64,000 nt of DNA from Waterburya agarophytonicola KI4 (GCF_020640915.1 NZ_JADWDC010000002.1:96975-160974), one strand, 5' to 3'. Positions 17,768 to 29,523 are shown, numbered from the stretch's first letter. Numbers and translations are program-made. Notes: generated by a model from the sequence alone, not told the origin.

Positions 17768-20350
17768 ATGAACTTTAAACCATTGTTTTTTACTATTATT
17801 CCTGGCATCTTGCTTGGCATTCCCTCTTCAATTCAAGCTCAAGTAATTGAAGATAGTTCTCTCTCTACAGAAGTACAGACTGAAAATAACCGCGACTTCA
17901 ACATTAATGGAGGAGAGCAAACAGGCAATAATTTATTTCATAGCTTTGCTGAATTTTCGATTCCGACAAATGGTTCGGCGTTTTTCAATAATGCCCTGAC
18001 AGTTGAAAACATTATTACTCGCGTAACGGGTTCTTCTATTTCCAACATTGATGGTTTAATTGGCAGCAACGGAACAGCTAATTTATTTCTACTAAATCCT
18101 AACGGCATTATTTTTGGGGAAAATGCCAGCCTAAATATTGGTGGTTCTTTTATTGGTACGACTGCCGAAAGTTTGGTCTTTGAAGATGGTATAGAGTTTA
18201 GCACTAAGTTAGATAATTCCGAAACATTGTTAACAGTAACCGTACCTTTGGGGTTACAGTTTGGCAGCAACCCAGGGAACATTACTAATCGAGCTAATTT
18301 TTCAATTCCCAGTCGTTTCGATCCTACGGGAGAAGAACGCATAAAATTAGGACTCACTACCCTTCCAGGTAAGACTCTCGGACTATTGGGAGGAGATATT
18401 ACTTTCGATGGAGGAGCGATCGCTGCTCCAGGAGGGAATATTGAATTAGGTAGCGTTGCCGAAAACAGTTTTGTCCCTCTAGAGTCTATTGCCCAAGGAT
18501 GGACGGCTAATTATGATAATGTAAGTCAATTTCGAGATATCAAACTAAATAATGTGGCTTCGGTAGATGGTAGTGGAGAAGGTGCGGGAGATATTAATAT
18601 TTTAGGTAGGAATATTCAACTCTTCAATGGCTCGGCTATTACATCCAATACTTTAGGTGCTTTGGATGGAGGAGCTATTACAATTCGCGGCTCAGATTTA
18701 GTGGAAATTAATGGTAGCGATCTTACAGGTACAAAATTAGATTCATTATTAGCTGGGTTAGACATTTTTTTTCCATTTGCTAGTCAGATTTCCAGCAATA
18801 CTATTGGCACTGGGAAGGGAGGAAATGTTGAAATTATCGCTCAAAACTTAAAGTTAGTTGATGGTAGTTCAATCTCATTACAAACCTTAGCTCTCTCACC
18901 CGAGCAAAAAAACTTAGGACAAAGTGGCAATCTAAATATACAAGTTTCTGATTCGATTCAATTAGCAGGAAATAGACCATTGTTAGGCATAGGAGAAAAT
19001 GCGGAAAATCTAGTTTTGCCTTCAATTGGATTAGACACCGCAATTGAAATTAATTTAGCTAGTGGAATACAAGTCTTATCCATTAGTGATGCCGATGGCG
19101 GAGATCTAAAAATAATTACTCAGAATATTAGTTTGCGAGATGGTGCGACGATCGCTACTGCTCCTTTCTTAGACGGTAATGCGGGAAATGTGGAAATAAC
19201 CGCCAGCGAATCAATCGAAATAATGGGTACCACATCAAAAACTGGCGAGATAGGTAGTAATATTGCCAGCAATACTGTGGCAATAGGAGATGCTGGAAAT
19301 ATCAATCTTAATACTGACAGATTAACTATTAAAAATGGGGGACTAATTATCTCTTCTAGCAATAGTGTGGGTAATGCTGGAAATATAGATATAGAAGCTG
19401 CATCAATTGAAATTAGTGGTTTTTCTCCGTTTAATGATAGAGTGCCTAGTTTGATATCTGCCGAAACTGATGATGGTGGAAATGGAGGTAATATATTTAT
19501 TCGTACAGATAGCTTAAGTATCAGCGATCGCGCTATCCTTAGCGTTCGGGGTTCTGGGACGGGAATACCAGGAAATTTGCGGGTAAATGCTAACACGATC
19601 GATCTGAGTAATTTTGCTAGCATCACTGCTGGGACAGAATTCCAGTCTGGAGGCAACATTGAATTAAATGTAAAAGACAGTCTTACTCTGAGGGAAAATA
19701 GTCTGATATCCGCGCGGGCTTTTGGCGATGCCAATGGAGGAAATTTAGATATTGAAGTTAAATTTTTGATTGCTAATCCCAATGAAAATAACGATATTCT
19801 CGCTACGGCTGTTCGAGGTAATGGGGGAAATATCAATATTGGTGGGGATGGAATTTTCGGCGTTCTAGAAGGTTTATCCCAACCTCCCAATTCCAGTAAT
19901 GATATTGATGCTAGTTCTGAATTTGGCGTAGATGGTACGGTAAATTTTGACTTTCCTAATTTCAACGAGTCTGACTTTGCGACTAATAAATCTTACGAGG
20001 CGATCGATGAGAATAATTTGATCGGCAATAATTTTTGCAATCTCAGCGTAGGTAGTGAATACTATTTTGTCGGTAAAGGCGGAATAGCAGTATCCCCCGA
20101 TCGCGATTTAATCGTAGAAGATAGTTGGACTGATTTACGTTTTTTTGATGACGATCAATTAGCCTCCAGACAAGCAATAGAATCAATAGAAGCAACAGAG
20201 AAAGTTAAAAAAGTTGAAATGATTCGGGGATGGGTTAAAGATCGCCAAGGAAAAATAGTGTTAACCACAAATCCCGTCGCGATCGCTCCTCTGTCACCAG
20301 AATTACCTCGTCCTGATTGCAACACCAAACGAGTAATCGGTAATGAATAA
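17768..20350 (+). CDS. TpsA-like exoprotein with filamentous-haemagglutinin TPS domain
   Basis: An 860-residue secreted protein. Signal peptide MNFKPLFFTIIPGILLGIPS with cleavage after AQA-like SIQAQ. TPS secretion domain (about 30-250) with NLFHSFAEFSIP, ITRVTGSSISNIDGLI and the key LLNPNGIIFGENA motif. Then beta-helical repeats of the form GGNIxIxxxxLxI to about residue 690, and a C-terminal NFCNLSVGSEYYFVGKGG region. It needs a TpsB pore for export; none is adjacent, but one lies at 61285. I choose the ATG at 17768 because it gives a clean signal peptide; an in-frame GTG 24 bases upstream would add eight residues before it. Confidence 0.88.
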   Translation: MNFKPLFFTIIPGILLGIPSSIQAQVIEDSSLSTEVQTENNRDFNINGGEQTGNNLFHSFAEFSIPTNGSAFFNNALTVENIITRVTGSSISNIDGLIGSNGTANLFLLNPNGIIFGENASLNIGGSFIGTTAESLVFEDGIEFSTKLDNSETLLTVTVPLGLQFGSNPGNITNRANFSIPSRFDPTGEERIKLGLTTLPGKTLGLLGGDITFDGGAIAAPGGNIELGSVAENSFVPLESIAQGWTANYDNVSQFRDIKLNNVASVDGSGEGAGDINILGRNIQLFNGSAITSNTLGALDGGAITIRGSDLVEINGSDLTGTKLDSLLAGLDIFFPFASQISSNTIGTGKGGNVEIIAQNLKLVDGSSISLQTLALSPEQKNLGQSGNLNIQVSDSIQLAGNRPLLGIGENAENLVLPSIGLDTAIEINLASGIQVLSISDADGGDLKIITQNISLRDGATIATAPFLDGNAGNVEITASESIEIMGTTSKTGEIGSNIASNTVAIGDAGNINLNTDRLTIKNGGLIISSSNSVGNAGNIDIEAASIEISGFSPFNDRVPSLISAETDDGGNGGNIFIRTDSLSISDRAILSVRGSGTGIPGNLRVNANTIDLSNFASITAGTEFQSGGNIELNVKDSLTLRENSLISARAFGDANGGNLDIEVKFLIANPNENNDILATAVRGNGGNINIGGDGIFGVLEGLSQPPNSSNDIDASSEFGVDGTVNFDFPNFNESDFATNKSYEAIDENNLIGNNFCNLSVGSEYYFVGKGGIAVSPDRDLIVEDSWTDLRFFDDDQLASRQAIESIEATEKVKKVEMIRGWVKDRQGKIVLTTNPVAIAPLSPELPRPDCNTKRVIGNE

Positions 20351-20356
20351 TTGAAT

Positions 20357-23056
20357 ATGGATATAATTTTGTGTCATCAAACCGTAGACTTTGATGCTTT
20401 GGGTTCGGCAATTGGTTTATCTCGGGTCAAACCTGGGGCAAAAATCGTGCTAACTGGAGGAGCGCATCCTGCGGTCAAGAATTTTCTAGCACTATATAAG
20501 GATGAGTTTACTTTTGCTGAAATGCGTAGTATTAGTCCTGAAACCATTTCGACTATCTATATTGTTGATACTCAAAAAAGCGATCGCCTCGGGGCAGCAG
20601 CAGATTGGTTTGATTTGCCCAACGTTGGGAATATTGAGGTTTATGACCATCATGTCGATCTCAAATCCGATATTGCGGTAACAAAGATTCATACCGAAGC
20701 AGTGGGGGCGATAACTACTTATATCGCAGAATTATTACAGGAACATAATCTGAGCTTAACCACATTTGAAGCTACGGCTATGGCGTTAGGTATCCATGTC
20801 GATACAGGCTCTCTTACCTTCGACCAAAGTACTCCCCGCGATGCTAAAGCGATCGCCTGGCTGATGGAACAAGGGGCGAATATTTCAATTGTCTCAGAAT
20901 ATGTCGAACCAGGATTATCACCCCAACTACAGGATTTATTAAAACAAGCCCTGGATCAATTAGATAGAAAAACTATCCAAGGATACGCTGTTGCTTCGGT
21001 AATGTTGAAGACAGATAAATTTGTTAATGGCTTGGCTACTTTAACAGCCCGACTAATCGACCTAACAGAAAGCGATGTCTTGCTTTTGGGTCATCAATAC
21101 CAAAAAAGTCAGAGTCAGAAACTCGTAGTTATTGGGCGATCGCGTTTAACCCAAACCAATCTCAATCAACTTTTCAAGCCTTTTGGTGGTGGGGGACATG
21201 CCCAGGCTGCTTCTATGTCAACTCAAACCGATGATGCCCAGCAGCTATTTAATGAATTAATAACTCAATTGGAATCGCAAATTCCCCATCCTCCCACTGC
21301 TAGAGATTTGATGTCTTCCCCCGTCAGAACAATTCGCCCCAATACTACCATCGAACAGGCTCAAAAAATCTTATTTCGCTACGGTCATTCAGGAGTCTCG
21401 GTAGTCGATAAAAGCGATCGCTTAGTCGGTATTATTTCTCGTCGCGACTTAGATTTAGCTCTTCATCACGGTTTTAGTCACGCTCCGATCAAAGGCTATA
21501 TGAGTCGCAATCTTAAGACTATTACTCCCAACACCACCTTGCCAGAAATTCAATTTTTAATGGTTACTTACGACGTGGGTAGATTGCCCGTAATTGAGGG
21601 GGGGGATTTAGTTGGCATTGTAACTCGTACTGATGTTTTAAGACAGTTACACGATGGTCAAAATGAAATAACCGACACCATAAGCAAAGCTAATTTAACT
21701 ACTCGTTTATTACCCACTCTACAAAATCGTTTAGAATCTCCCATTTGGCAATTGTTGCAAAAAGTAACCGATGCAGCCCAAGCCAAAGGCTGGAATCTTT
21801 ATTTAGTCGGCGGTGGGGTTAGAGATGTATTGTTAACTGATGAAAGCGATCCCCTATTACTACAGGATATAGATTTAGTTGTAGATGGTTTTCATCGCTC
21901 GGCAGACGACCGCGCGGGGGTAGAATTAGCAGCAGTAATTCAACAGATGTATCCCGATGTCAGCATATCTATACACGGTGAATTTCAAACAGCAGCTTTG
22001 TCTTGGCATAAAGATCCTATATTTAGCAATCTATTAATAGATATTGCTACTGCCCGCACTGAATTTTATCCCTATCCTACTGCCAACCCTCAAGTAGAAG
22101 CTAGTTCTATCCGTCAGGACTTATATCGTCGAGATTTTACCATTAATGCCCTGGCAGTACGTCTCACACCTCCTAAACGGGGTGAATTTTCCCGTAAAGG
22201 AGATTTATTAGACTTTTTTGGCGGTTTAATCGATCTTGAGGCTCGTCAGATTCGAGTGCTACACCCTAATAGTTTTATCGAAGATCCGACTCGTATTTAT
22301 CGGGCGGTTAGATTTGCCGTACGTCTGGGTTTTACTATCGAACCTCAAACGGAAGAGTATATTCACTATGCAATTAAAAGCGGTGTCTATCAAGAATTAA
22401 GAATTAGCGATCGCGCTTCCCCAGCCCTCACCACCAGGTTGCGGGCAGAATTAAAGTATATTCTTCAGGCTAACTATTGGAAACCCGCTTTAAAATTACT
22501 AGCTAAATTAAATGCCCTTAGTTGTTTGCATCAAGATTTGGTTTTTACCAAGGCTTTAGCATGGCAAGTCACCTGTGTATCTCGCTGGATGTTTTATATA
22601 GATATTCCTAACGTCCAACCGTGGTTAATTCGCCTAGAGATATTAATTGCCCATCTATCACCTTTCGATAGACTGGAAGTGGCGGAAAATCTCCAACTAC
22701 CCAAAGATAGTTTGCAAAGACTACAGCAATTAGAAATCTTAGAAACAGAAGTTGCGCCCCAACTATTAAATTCTCAATTGCCCAGTCAAATTCATCAGTT
22801 ATTACAGATTTATAAACCCCTAACACTGATTTTATTTGCAGCCAGAGGTGATAAAAATATTCGGCATATATTATGGCAATACATCACAAAATTATCTCAG
22901 GTCAAACCACTATTAACGGGCAATGATTTAAAAAAACTGGGTTTCAAACCAGGAAAACTATATAAAGAAATATTAGACGATGTTTTGGCTGCAACTCTTG
23001 ATGGCAAAATACGCGATCGCCTTACCGCCGAAAAATATGTATTAGAACATTATTAA
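20357..23056 (+). CDS. DHH phosphoesterase / CBS / tRNA nucleotidyltransferase fusion
   Basis: An 899-residue fusion. In order: a DHH phosphoesterase (MDIILCHQTVDFDALGSAIG and the DHHVD motif) with DHHA1 (FKPFGGGGHAQAAS); two CBS domains (about 310-430: SGVSVVDKSDRLVGIISRRD and VGRLPVIEGGDLVGIVTRTD); then a poly(A)-polymerase/CCA-type head (LYLVGGGVRDVLL, QDIDLVVDG, RRDFTINALAV) and RNA-binding helices. Cyanobacteria use this architecture for a tRNA 3'-end (A- or CCA-adding) enzyme; which reaction this one performs is not visible here. It begins 6 bases after the TpsA-like stop, so it may be co-transcribed. ATG at 20357 is preferred to TTG at 20351. Confidence 0.9.
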   Translation: MDIILCHQTVDFDALGSAIGLSRVKPGAKIVLTGGAHPAVKNFLALYKDEFTFAEMRSISPETISTIYIVDTQKSDRLGAAADWFDLPNVGNIEVYDHHVDLKSDIAVTKIHTEAVGAITTYIAELLQEHNLSLTTFEATAMALGIHVDTGSLTFDQSTPRDAKAIAWLMEQGANISIVSEYVEPGLSPQLQDLLKQALDQLDRKTIQGYAVASVMLKTDKFVNGLATLTARLIDLTESDVLLLGHQYQKSQSQKLVVIGRSRLTQTNLNQLFKPFGGGGHAQAASMSTQTDDAQQLFNELITQLESQIPHPPTARDLMSSPVRTIRPNTTIEQAQKILFRYGHSGVSVVDKSDRLVGIISRRDLDLALHHGFSHAPIKGYMSRNLKTITPNTTLPEIQFLMVTYDVGRLPVIEGGDLVGIVTRTDVLRQLHDGQNEITDTISKANLTTRLLPTLQNRLESPIWQLLQKVTDAAQAKGWNLYLVGGGVRDVLLTDESDPLLLQDIDLVVDGFHRSADDRAGVELAAVIQQMYPDVSISIHGEFQTAALSWHKDPIFSNLLIDIATARTEFYPYPTANPQVEASSIRQDLYRRDFTINALAVRLTPPKRGEFSRKGDLLDFFGGLIDLEARQIRVLHPNSFIEDPTRIYRAVRFAVRLGFTIEPQTEEYIHYAIKSGVYQELRISDRASPALTTRLRAELKYILQANYWKPALKLLAKLNALSCLHQDLVFTKALAWQVTCVSRWMFYIDIPNVQPWLIRLEILIAHLSPFDRLEVAENLQLPKDSLQRLQQLEILETEVAPQLLNSQLPSQIHQLLQIYKPLTLILFAARGDKNIRHILWQYITKLSQVKPLLTGNDLKKLGFKPGKLYKEILDDVLAATLDGKIRDRLTAEKYVLEHY

Positions 23057-23352
23057 TGTTGACGTTCCTCGTTTTCTCAGACAATTAGGGTTAACCGTAT
23101 TTTAGTTGGGCAATAAAGACTTATAGATTATTCCATGGCTAACTATAATCGATTGAAGAGAGCTTTTTTGTTTACAAATCGACTTAGAAGCTTACATAAA
23201 ATAAACTAATGCCTATAATAATAAGAAATTATTAGGGCTTCCAGTTTTGGGAAAAATCATTCTAAAATTAACGTTAATTAGTAAATTTAGACACCATCAG
23301 ATCCAGATAGTTTAAGTCAAACTTAGATAGCAGTAAAGGAAGGATTGCCATA

Positions 23353-24273
23353 GTGATTCAAAATCTAGAACAACACTATAAAGTATTGGGATTAGAACCA
23401 GGTGCGTCTTTAGAGGAAGTTAACCAAGCTTACAAAGACCTAGTATTTATATGGCATCCCGATCGCCTTCCCCAAGAAAATGAAAGATTGATCCAGAAAT
23501 CTGTCGATAAGCTCCAGAAAATTAACGAAGCACGGGATTTTTTACGCTCTTATCATCGAAAAAACGGCAAAGTAGCAGCTAAAAGTCAACCCAAATCTAC
23601 TACCTATCCTCGCCAAGACTATTATGGCGATCGCAATACTGATCGAAATAGAGAAAGCTACGCCAGAAGAAATAGCTATCAATCTTACTCTAGTAGCGAT
23701 CGGCAACAAACCTCTTCTCAAACTACTTCTAGACGATCTTCGGACTATCAATCTAGAAAACCTTGGGACTATCGAGCATATTACTATTCTCCCCACAATC
23801 CTAACAATCCAAGCTCTAACAATAGAGATAGCGATCGAGACTTTCGCGAATCTAGTAAAAATTACGCAGCGAGTCGCACCTCAGAAAACAACTATAAAAG
23901 ACCATATTATAAAGACTTGCGGGGAGCGGATCTGAGTAGATCCAACTTTAAAGAAAGAGACTTTTCGGGGAGAGATTTATCCCAGGCTAATTTATCCTAT
24001 GCAGATTTGAGCGATACTTTCTTGCATAAAATTATCTTAGAAGGAGCTAATCTTCAGGGAGCTAATCTCAAAGGAGCTAATTTACTCCAAGCAAACTTAA
24101 GAGGGGCTAATTTAAAAGAAGCCAATTTAATCGGTGCAGATTTAAGTGGCTCGGATTTGAGTGGTGCAGATTTGAGTGGTGCAAAAGTTGGTTTTAATAA
24201 AAAAATCATGGTCAAGCTCACCGCCGTTAAACTAACGGGTGCTACTCTACCCGATGGATCGATTCATCCTTAA
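23353..24273 (+). CDS. J-domain protein with C-terminal pentapeptide repeats
   Basis: A 306-residue protein. The J domain occupies residues 6-70 and contains the HPD triad at 35-37 (WHPDRLP), needed to stimulate DnaK ATPase. A disordered Ser/Tyr/Arg/Asn-rich linker follows (75-185). Residues 190-305 form a pentapeptide-repeat beta helix (EGANLQGANLKGANLLQANL) closed by GATLPDGSIHP. There is no zinc finger or client-binding domain of classical DnaJ. It may bring DnaK to a target recognised by the pentapeptide helix. GTG start with AAGGAAGG about 13 bases upstream. Confidence 0.9.
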   Translation: MIQNLEQHYKVLGLEPGASLEEVNQAYKDLVFIWHPDRLPQENERLIQKSVDKLQKINEARDFLRSYHRKNGKVAAKSQPKSTTYPRQDYYGDRNTDRNRESYARRNSYQSYSSSDRQQTSSQTTSRRSSDYQSRKPWDYRAYYYSPHNPNNPSSNNRDSDRDFRESSKNYAASRTSENNYKRPYYKDLRGADLSRSNFKERDFSGRDLSQANLSYADLSDTFLHKIILEGANLQGANLKGANLLQANLRGANLKEANLIGADLSGSDLSGADLSGAKVGFNKKIMVKLTAVKLTGATLPDGSIHP

Positions 24274-24435
24274 TTCGATTTAATTTAATTTAGTTGAGGT
24301 GACTTCTCCCAACAGACAAATATAAAGTTTAATGCCAAAATCAATTGGTGATGGGATTTCTTACAATATACAAAACAATCAATCTAATCTAAGAAATTTT
24401 AAAACTTTTTAGCGTTCTTTTTGCGAGATGACTTA

Positions 24436-26703
24436 ATGACTAGCAAACCTCCTTCTAATGGTAAAAACTCCCAATCTCCCATTAGCAAAGCTGTTACCCA
24501 AGCCGTACAAACAATTCAAGCAAAAGTAAATTTTAATTCCAGCAATTTCAAATCGGGCAAACAAACTCCAGAATTGCGCATCAAAGAGGCTAACGGCAAA
24601 GAACAAGCTTATCCATTAGCGGGCGATCGCTATACTTTAGGGCGTAGCTCTCGTTGTGATATTAGCATTCGCAACCCTGTAGTCAGTCAAACTCATTTAA
24701 TTATTAAAAGAAATCGCAAAAAACCTCGTTCTTTTATTATCCAAGACGAAAAATCTACCAACGGCATTTATCGAGGGAAACGTCGTTTTAAAACCTTTTC
24801 TCTCTTTCACGGCGAAAGCTTTACTTTAGGGCCTCCAGAGCTAGCTGCGGGGGTTACAGTAAGCTATTATAATCCTCCCCCACTCTGGTTGTATTTGATT
24901 CGCTATTCTCTCTATGGTATGGCAGGAATGTTGGGTTTATTAATCCTCATCCTGGGTATTGAATGGTTTAAAGTACCCGTATATCCCATTCCCAAAGAAT
25001 CAACTTTACCTGTAGTAGTATACTCGGGTGACAATAAAACCACTATTAATCCTACTGCTCGCAATAATACCCATCGCGAACTAAAAAAACTTTCAGATTT
25101 TTCCTCCTATTTACCCGATGCCGTAGTTGCTTCGGAAGATAGTCGTTTTTATTGGCATTTTGGAGTCGATCCTATTGGAGTAACCAGGGCAGTAGTAATT
25201 AATCTTACTTCATCGGAATTGCGCCAAGGAGCGAGTACCCTGACCCAACAATTAGCCCGTAGTCTATTCCCTGAAGTCGGTAGAGAAAATACGGCGGGAC
25301 GAAAAATTCGCGAAATGATGGTGGCGTTTAAGCTAGAAACTTTTTATAGCAAGGATTTTATTCTCAAAACCTATTTGAATCGAGTGTATTTAGGTATAGG
25401 TAGCTATGGCTTTGAAGATGCTGCCCAATTCTATTTTGAAAAATCCGCAGCCGACCTCGATCTTTCTGAAGCTGCTACCCTAGTGGCTATTTTACCTGCA
25501 CCCAATTTATACAATCCTGTTAAGGATTACGATACCGCAGTAGGCTTGCGCAATCGTATTATCGATCGCATGGTCAAACTAGGTATGGTAAACGAGGCAG
25601 AAGCAGATCGAGCCAGGCGATCGCGTATTGAAGTCAGCCCCAAAGCCCGCCAAACTTTTTCTAGTACAGTTGCACCTTATTTTTATAGCTATGTCTTAAA
25701 CGAATTAGGAGCATTATTAGGTTCGGATGTAGCGCGAGAAGGCAACTTCATCGTAGAAACGGGTTTAAATCCCCAACTACAAGCTGAAGCCGAATCAGCA
25801 TTGGAATATTCTATTAGTAACGATGGCGATCGCTTTGGCTATTCTCAGGGTGCAGTTGTCACCCTCGATAGTCGCAACGGCAATATTATCGCTCTAGCTG
25901 GAGGGGTAAACTTCAATCAAAGCCAATTTAATCGAGTAGTCCAAGCAAAAAGACAGCCAGGCTCGACTTTTAAAGTATTTGCTTACGCAGCAGCATTGGA
26001 AGAAGGCATCGATCCAGATACGGAATACTCTTGCGCTCCTTTTTCTTGGAAAGGGCAGCAATATCGAGGATGCGAGCGTAGTAGCGGTGATATTGACATG
26101 TATCGTGGGTTAGCTCAATCGGAAAATGTTACCGCCTTGAGAGTAGCCGAAGAAGTCGGTTTGAAAAAAGTCATTGATGTGGCACAACGTTTGGGAATAA
26201 AGTCTCCTCTAACAGAAGCTCCAGGATTGGTAATTGGACAAAGCGAAACCACCGTTTTAGAAATGACTGGTGCTTATGCCACCATCGCTAATGATGGAAT
26301 TTGGAATAAACCCCACGCTATTAATCGCATTTTAGATGGCAGTGATTGCCAAAAATCTGGCGATCGTAATACCTGTCGTGAAATTTATGTTTTCGACGAC
26401 GACGAGGAAACCTACCGCGATGTTATTTCCCAAGACGTTACGGACGAACTGACTAAGATGCTTAAAGAAGCAGTAGAAGAAGGTACGGGCAAAGCTGCAT
26501 ATATAGATCGAGGAGAAGCAGGGAAAACTGGCACAACTGACAAAAATGTCGATCTTTGGTTTATTGGTTATGCTCCCATCAAAGATTATGACTATGTCAC
26601 GGGAGTTTGGCTGGGTAATGACGATAATTCCCCCACCAGGGGCAGTAGCTATCAAGCAGCAACCCTTTGGGGTAAATATATGAAGCAAGTTGTCAGCAAT
26701 TAA
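24436..26703 (+). CDS. class A penicillin-binding protein with N-terminal FHA domain
   Basis: A 755-residue cell-wall enzyme. An FHA domain (about residues 45-125; YTLGRSSRCDISIRNPVVSQ and STNGIY) precedes a membrane anchor (LYGMAGMLGLLILILGIEW). Next comes the GT51 glycosyltransferase (VVASEDSRFYWHFGVDPIG, with catalytic Glu, and RQGASTLTQQLAR). The transpeptidase has Ser510 in PGSTFK, SEN and KTGTT. It polymerises and cross-links peptidoglycan. An FHA domain on a PBP implies recruitment or control by a phosphothreonine partner such as a Ser/Thr kinase. The ATG at 24436 is chosen over the in-frame TTG at 24421. A palindrome follows the stop. Confidence 0.92.
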   Translation: MTSKPPSNGKNSQSPISKAVTQAVQTIQAKVNFNSSNFKSGKQTPELRIKEANGKEQAYPLAGDRYTLGRSSRCDISIRNPVVSQTHLIIKRNRKKPRSFIIQDEKSTNGIYRGKRRFKTFSLFHGESFTLGPPELAAGVTVSYYNPPPLWLYLIRYSLYGMAGMLGLLILILGIEWFKVPVYPIPKESTLPVVVYSGDNKTTINPTARNNTHRELKKLSDFSSYLPDAVVASEDSRFYWHFGVDPIGVTRAVVINLTSSELRQGASTLTQQLARSLFPEVGRENTAGRKIREMMVAFKLETFYSKDFILKTYLNRVYLGIGSYGFEDAAQFYFEKSAADLDLSEAATLVAILPAPNLYNPVKDYDTAVGLRNRIIDRMVKLGMVNEAEADRARRSRIEVSPKARQTFSSTVAPYFYSYVLNELGALLGSDVAREGNFIVETGLNPQLQAEAESALEYSISNDGDRFGYSQGAVVTLDSRNGNIIALAGGVNFNQSQFNRVVQAKRQPGSTFKVFAYAAALEEGIDPDTEYSCAPFSWKGQQYRGCERSSGDIDMYRGLAQSENVTALRVAEEVGLKKVIDVAQRLGIKSPLTEAPGLVIGQSETTVLEMTGAYATIANDGIWNKPHAINRILDGSDCQKSGDRNTCREIYVFDDDEETYRDVISQDVTDELTKMLKEAVEEGTGKAAYIDRGEAGKTGTTDKNVDLWFIGYAPIKDYDYVTGVWLGNDDNSPTRGSSYQAATLWGKYMKQVVSN

Positions 26704-26708
26704 CTAAA

Positions 26709-26734
26709 AGTCCCCCAAATTTGGGGGACTAAGA
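26709..26734 (-). terminator. glnB terminator
   Basis: A perfect 22-base inverted repeat (AGTCCCCCAAATTTGGGGGACT, 26709-26730) lies between the convergent PBP and glnB genes. Read leftward it is followed by TTTT, so it mainly serves glnB. Confidence 0.75.
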
Positions 26735-26739
26735 GGAAT

Positions 26740-27642
<903 letters not shown>

Positions 27643-29190
27643 ATGCTTAAATTTATTAATCTAAAAAAACTTACTGCCAAAACTCTGGTTGGTATTTTAA
27701 TGATAGGAGGATTAGTTACTTCAGCAGAAACAAAGCAAGCACTTGCAAGTGCTTGTGATAATAATGGTCATGGTAATAATCTTCCAGCTTCTGTAACTTT
27801 ATCTTCTGGTGATGTAATTACAGTAGATGGTTACGATCCTACAAATCCTGGTAATAAAAAGAATCAGCTAAAAAATAGATTAAAAGACGGTGATACTAGC
27901 GGAAATGGTATGACTATCTCCTATAGTAATGGTGCTTTCGAACTATCTAACTCCCAAGCCCAATATGTTCTTGATAATATTCCTGACATCGAAAAAGATT
28001 GCGATAGTGACAATGATGATTCCAGTAGTTCATCAGCAGATACCATTACCCTAACAGGAACTCTTCGAGATTTTGACGGCTACAGAGACAAAAATGGTAA
28101 TTTAAGTGCTGGTGGTCATGAAGATTTTGAACGCAAGAATAATGTAGATAAAAATCCTAGCGGTCAAAAGTTCAAATACGGTCTTGATACTGGAATTACT
28201 ACAAATACTTTAGGTGCAGACAAGAAACCTATTTATGCTGGTGGTAGCTTCTCTACTACTACTAAAGCAAACTTCGATCAATGGTATCGCAATGTTCCTG
28301 GTGTTAACCAAAGCATGAATTATGATATTGAGTTGACCAAGGAATCTGGCTCAAATGTCTATAGTTTTGACAATAATGGCGCACAGTTCTTTCCTCTAGA
28401 TGACCTTCTATTGGGTAATGAAGGACGCAATAATAACTTCCACTTTACTTTCGAGATTCATACTCAGTTTACCTATCAAGGTGGTGAAACATTCGACTTT
28501 AGTGGAGACGATGATGTTTGGGTCTATATCAACGGACAAAAGGTTATTGACATCGGTGGTGTACACGGAAAAACAGATGCCAGTGTTAACTTAGATTCTC
28601 TTGGACTAACTGTTGGGGAAACCTACGACCTTGACTTCTTCTTTGCAGAAAGACACGTTACTGAGTCTAATTTCAAAATTGAAACTACTATTCAATTAGA
28701 AACTGCTCCAGATCCTGATGCAGATGAAGATAATGATGGTATTCCTAACATTCTAGAAGGTTCTGAGGAAGGAATCGACACAGATGGAGATGGAATTCCA
28801 GACTACGAAGATACTGATAGTGATAATGATACTATCCCTGATTCAACCGAAGGAACAGAAGATCCTGACGAAGATGGAACTCCAAACTTCCAAGATACTG
28901 ATAGTGATGAAAACGGTATCGATGATATAGAAGAAGGAACAGAAGATCTAGATGAAGATGGAACTGACGACTTTGAAGATTTAGACAACGATAACGATGG
29001 TATCGATGATAACGATGAATTAGTTAATGATGCTAATGATGGTGATGATGATCCTGATACTATTGATGGTCAAGTAAACGATGATGTAGACGACGATGGA
29101 ATTCTCAATCACAATGATACTGATAGTGACAATGATGGTCTAAATGATGATATTGATCCAGATCCATATATTACAACTTACGCTGACTAA
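27643..29190 (+). CDS. exported fibro-slime domain protein with TSP3-type calcium repeats
   Basis: A 515-residue secreted protein. N-terminal signal-like segment (residues 1-38, [14 protein letters not shown]), then [10 protein letters not shown] fibro-slime domain spans about 130-350 ([38 protein letters not shown]), a PA14-like fold known from slime-mould and bacterial surface proteins. The rest is thrombospondin-3-like repeats ([18 protein letters not shown] and similar), rich in Asp and expected to bind calcium. No membrane anchor or sorting signal is visible. It likely belongs to an extracellular sheath or adhesin. The VWA gene two positions downstream begins with a similar leader and the same NNGHGNN sequence. 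Confidence 0.88.
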   Translation: MLKFINLKKLTAKTLVGILMIGGLVTSAETKQALASACDNNGHGNNLPASVTLSSGDVITVDGYDPTNPGNKKNQLKNRLKDGDTSGNGMTISYSNGAFELSNSQAQYVLDNIPDIEKDCDSDNDDSSSSSADTITLTGTLRDFDGYRDKNGNLSAGGHEDFERKNNVDKNPSGQKFKYGLDTGITTNTLGADKKPIYAGGSFSTTTKANFDQWYRNVPGVNQSMNYDIELTKESGSNVYSFDNNGAQFFPLDDLLLGNEGRNNNFHFTFEIHTQFTYQGGETFDFSGDDDVWVYINGQKVIDIGGVHGKTDASVNLDSLGLTVGETYDLDFFFAERHVTESNFKIETTIQLETAPDPDADEDNDGIPNILEGSEEGIDTDGDGIPDYEDTDSDNDTIPDSTEGTEDPDEDGTPNFQDTDSDENGIDDIEEGTEDLDEDGTDDFEDLDNDNDGIDDNDELVNDANDGDDDPDTIDGQVNDDVDDDGILNHNDTDSDNDGLNDDIDPDPYITTYAD

Positions 29191-29523
29191 GTAAATTTAC
29201 AGCTAAAGTTAGTTACTTTTAAAAAAAAGCGATCGCTTTGTGTAAAGCGATCGCTTTTTTATTGAATATCAATATTTTCACGTCAACAGAAATACTCGTA
29301 TTTAAAATTCAGATAAATTCCAACTAACTTTTATAAAAACAATACAAAATCACTATTTAACACACCATTTCTTCATAATAAAAACTAGTATTTGCAACAA
29401 TTACATTGGTATTTATCTAGAGTTAACTTATAGAAGAAGCAAGCAAAGATAGCTTCCTACAAAAATAAGTTTGTAGCTCATGCAATTTAATCAACTCAAT
29501 ATTAATTTTAAACAGGTGTAATT
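29191..29523. other. 333-base intergenic region
   Basis: Holds the HIP1-built terminator (29223-29260) of the fibro-slime gene and an AT-rich stretch that must carry the promoter of the next small exported protein. An ACAGGTG ribosome-binding site lies just before the ATG at 29524. No other gene seen. Confidence 0.5.
29223..29260 (+). terminator. HIP1-built terminator after the fibro-slime gene
   Basis: A perfect 17-bp stem: arms 29223-29239 and 29244-29260, each containing GCGATCGC, around loop GTGT. The 3' arm ends in TTTTTT. Two HIP1 octamers form the stem core. Confidence 0.85.

Noticed and set aside
19120..19965. 281-codon minus-strand frame inside the TpsA-like gene
   Set aside because: It is the mirror of repetitive GGNIxI-type sequence; the plus-strand protein is clearly the coding one.
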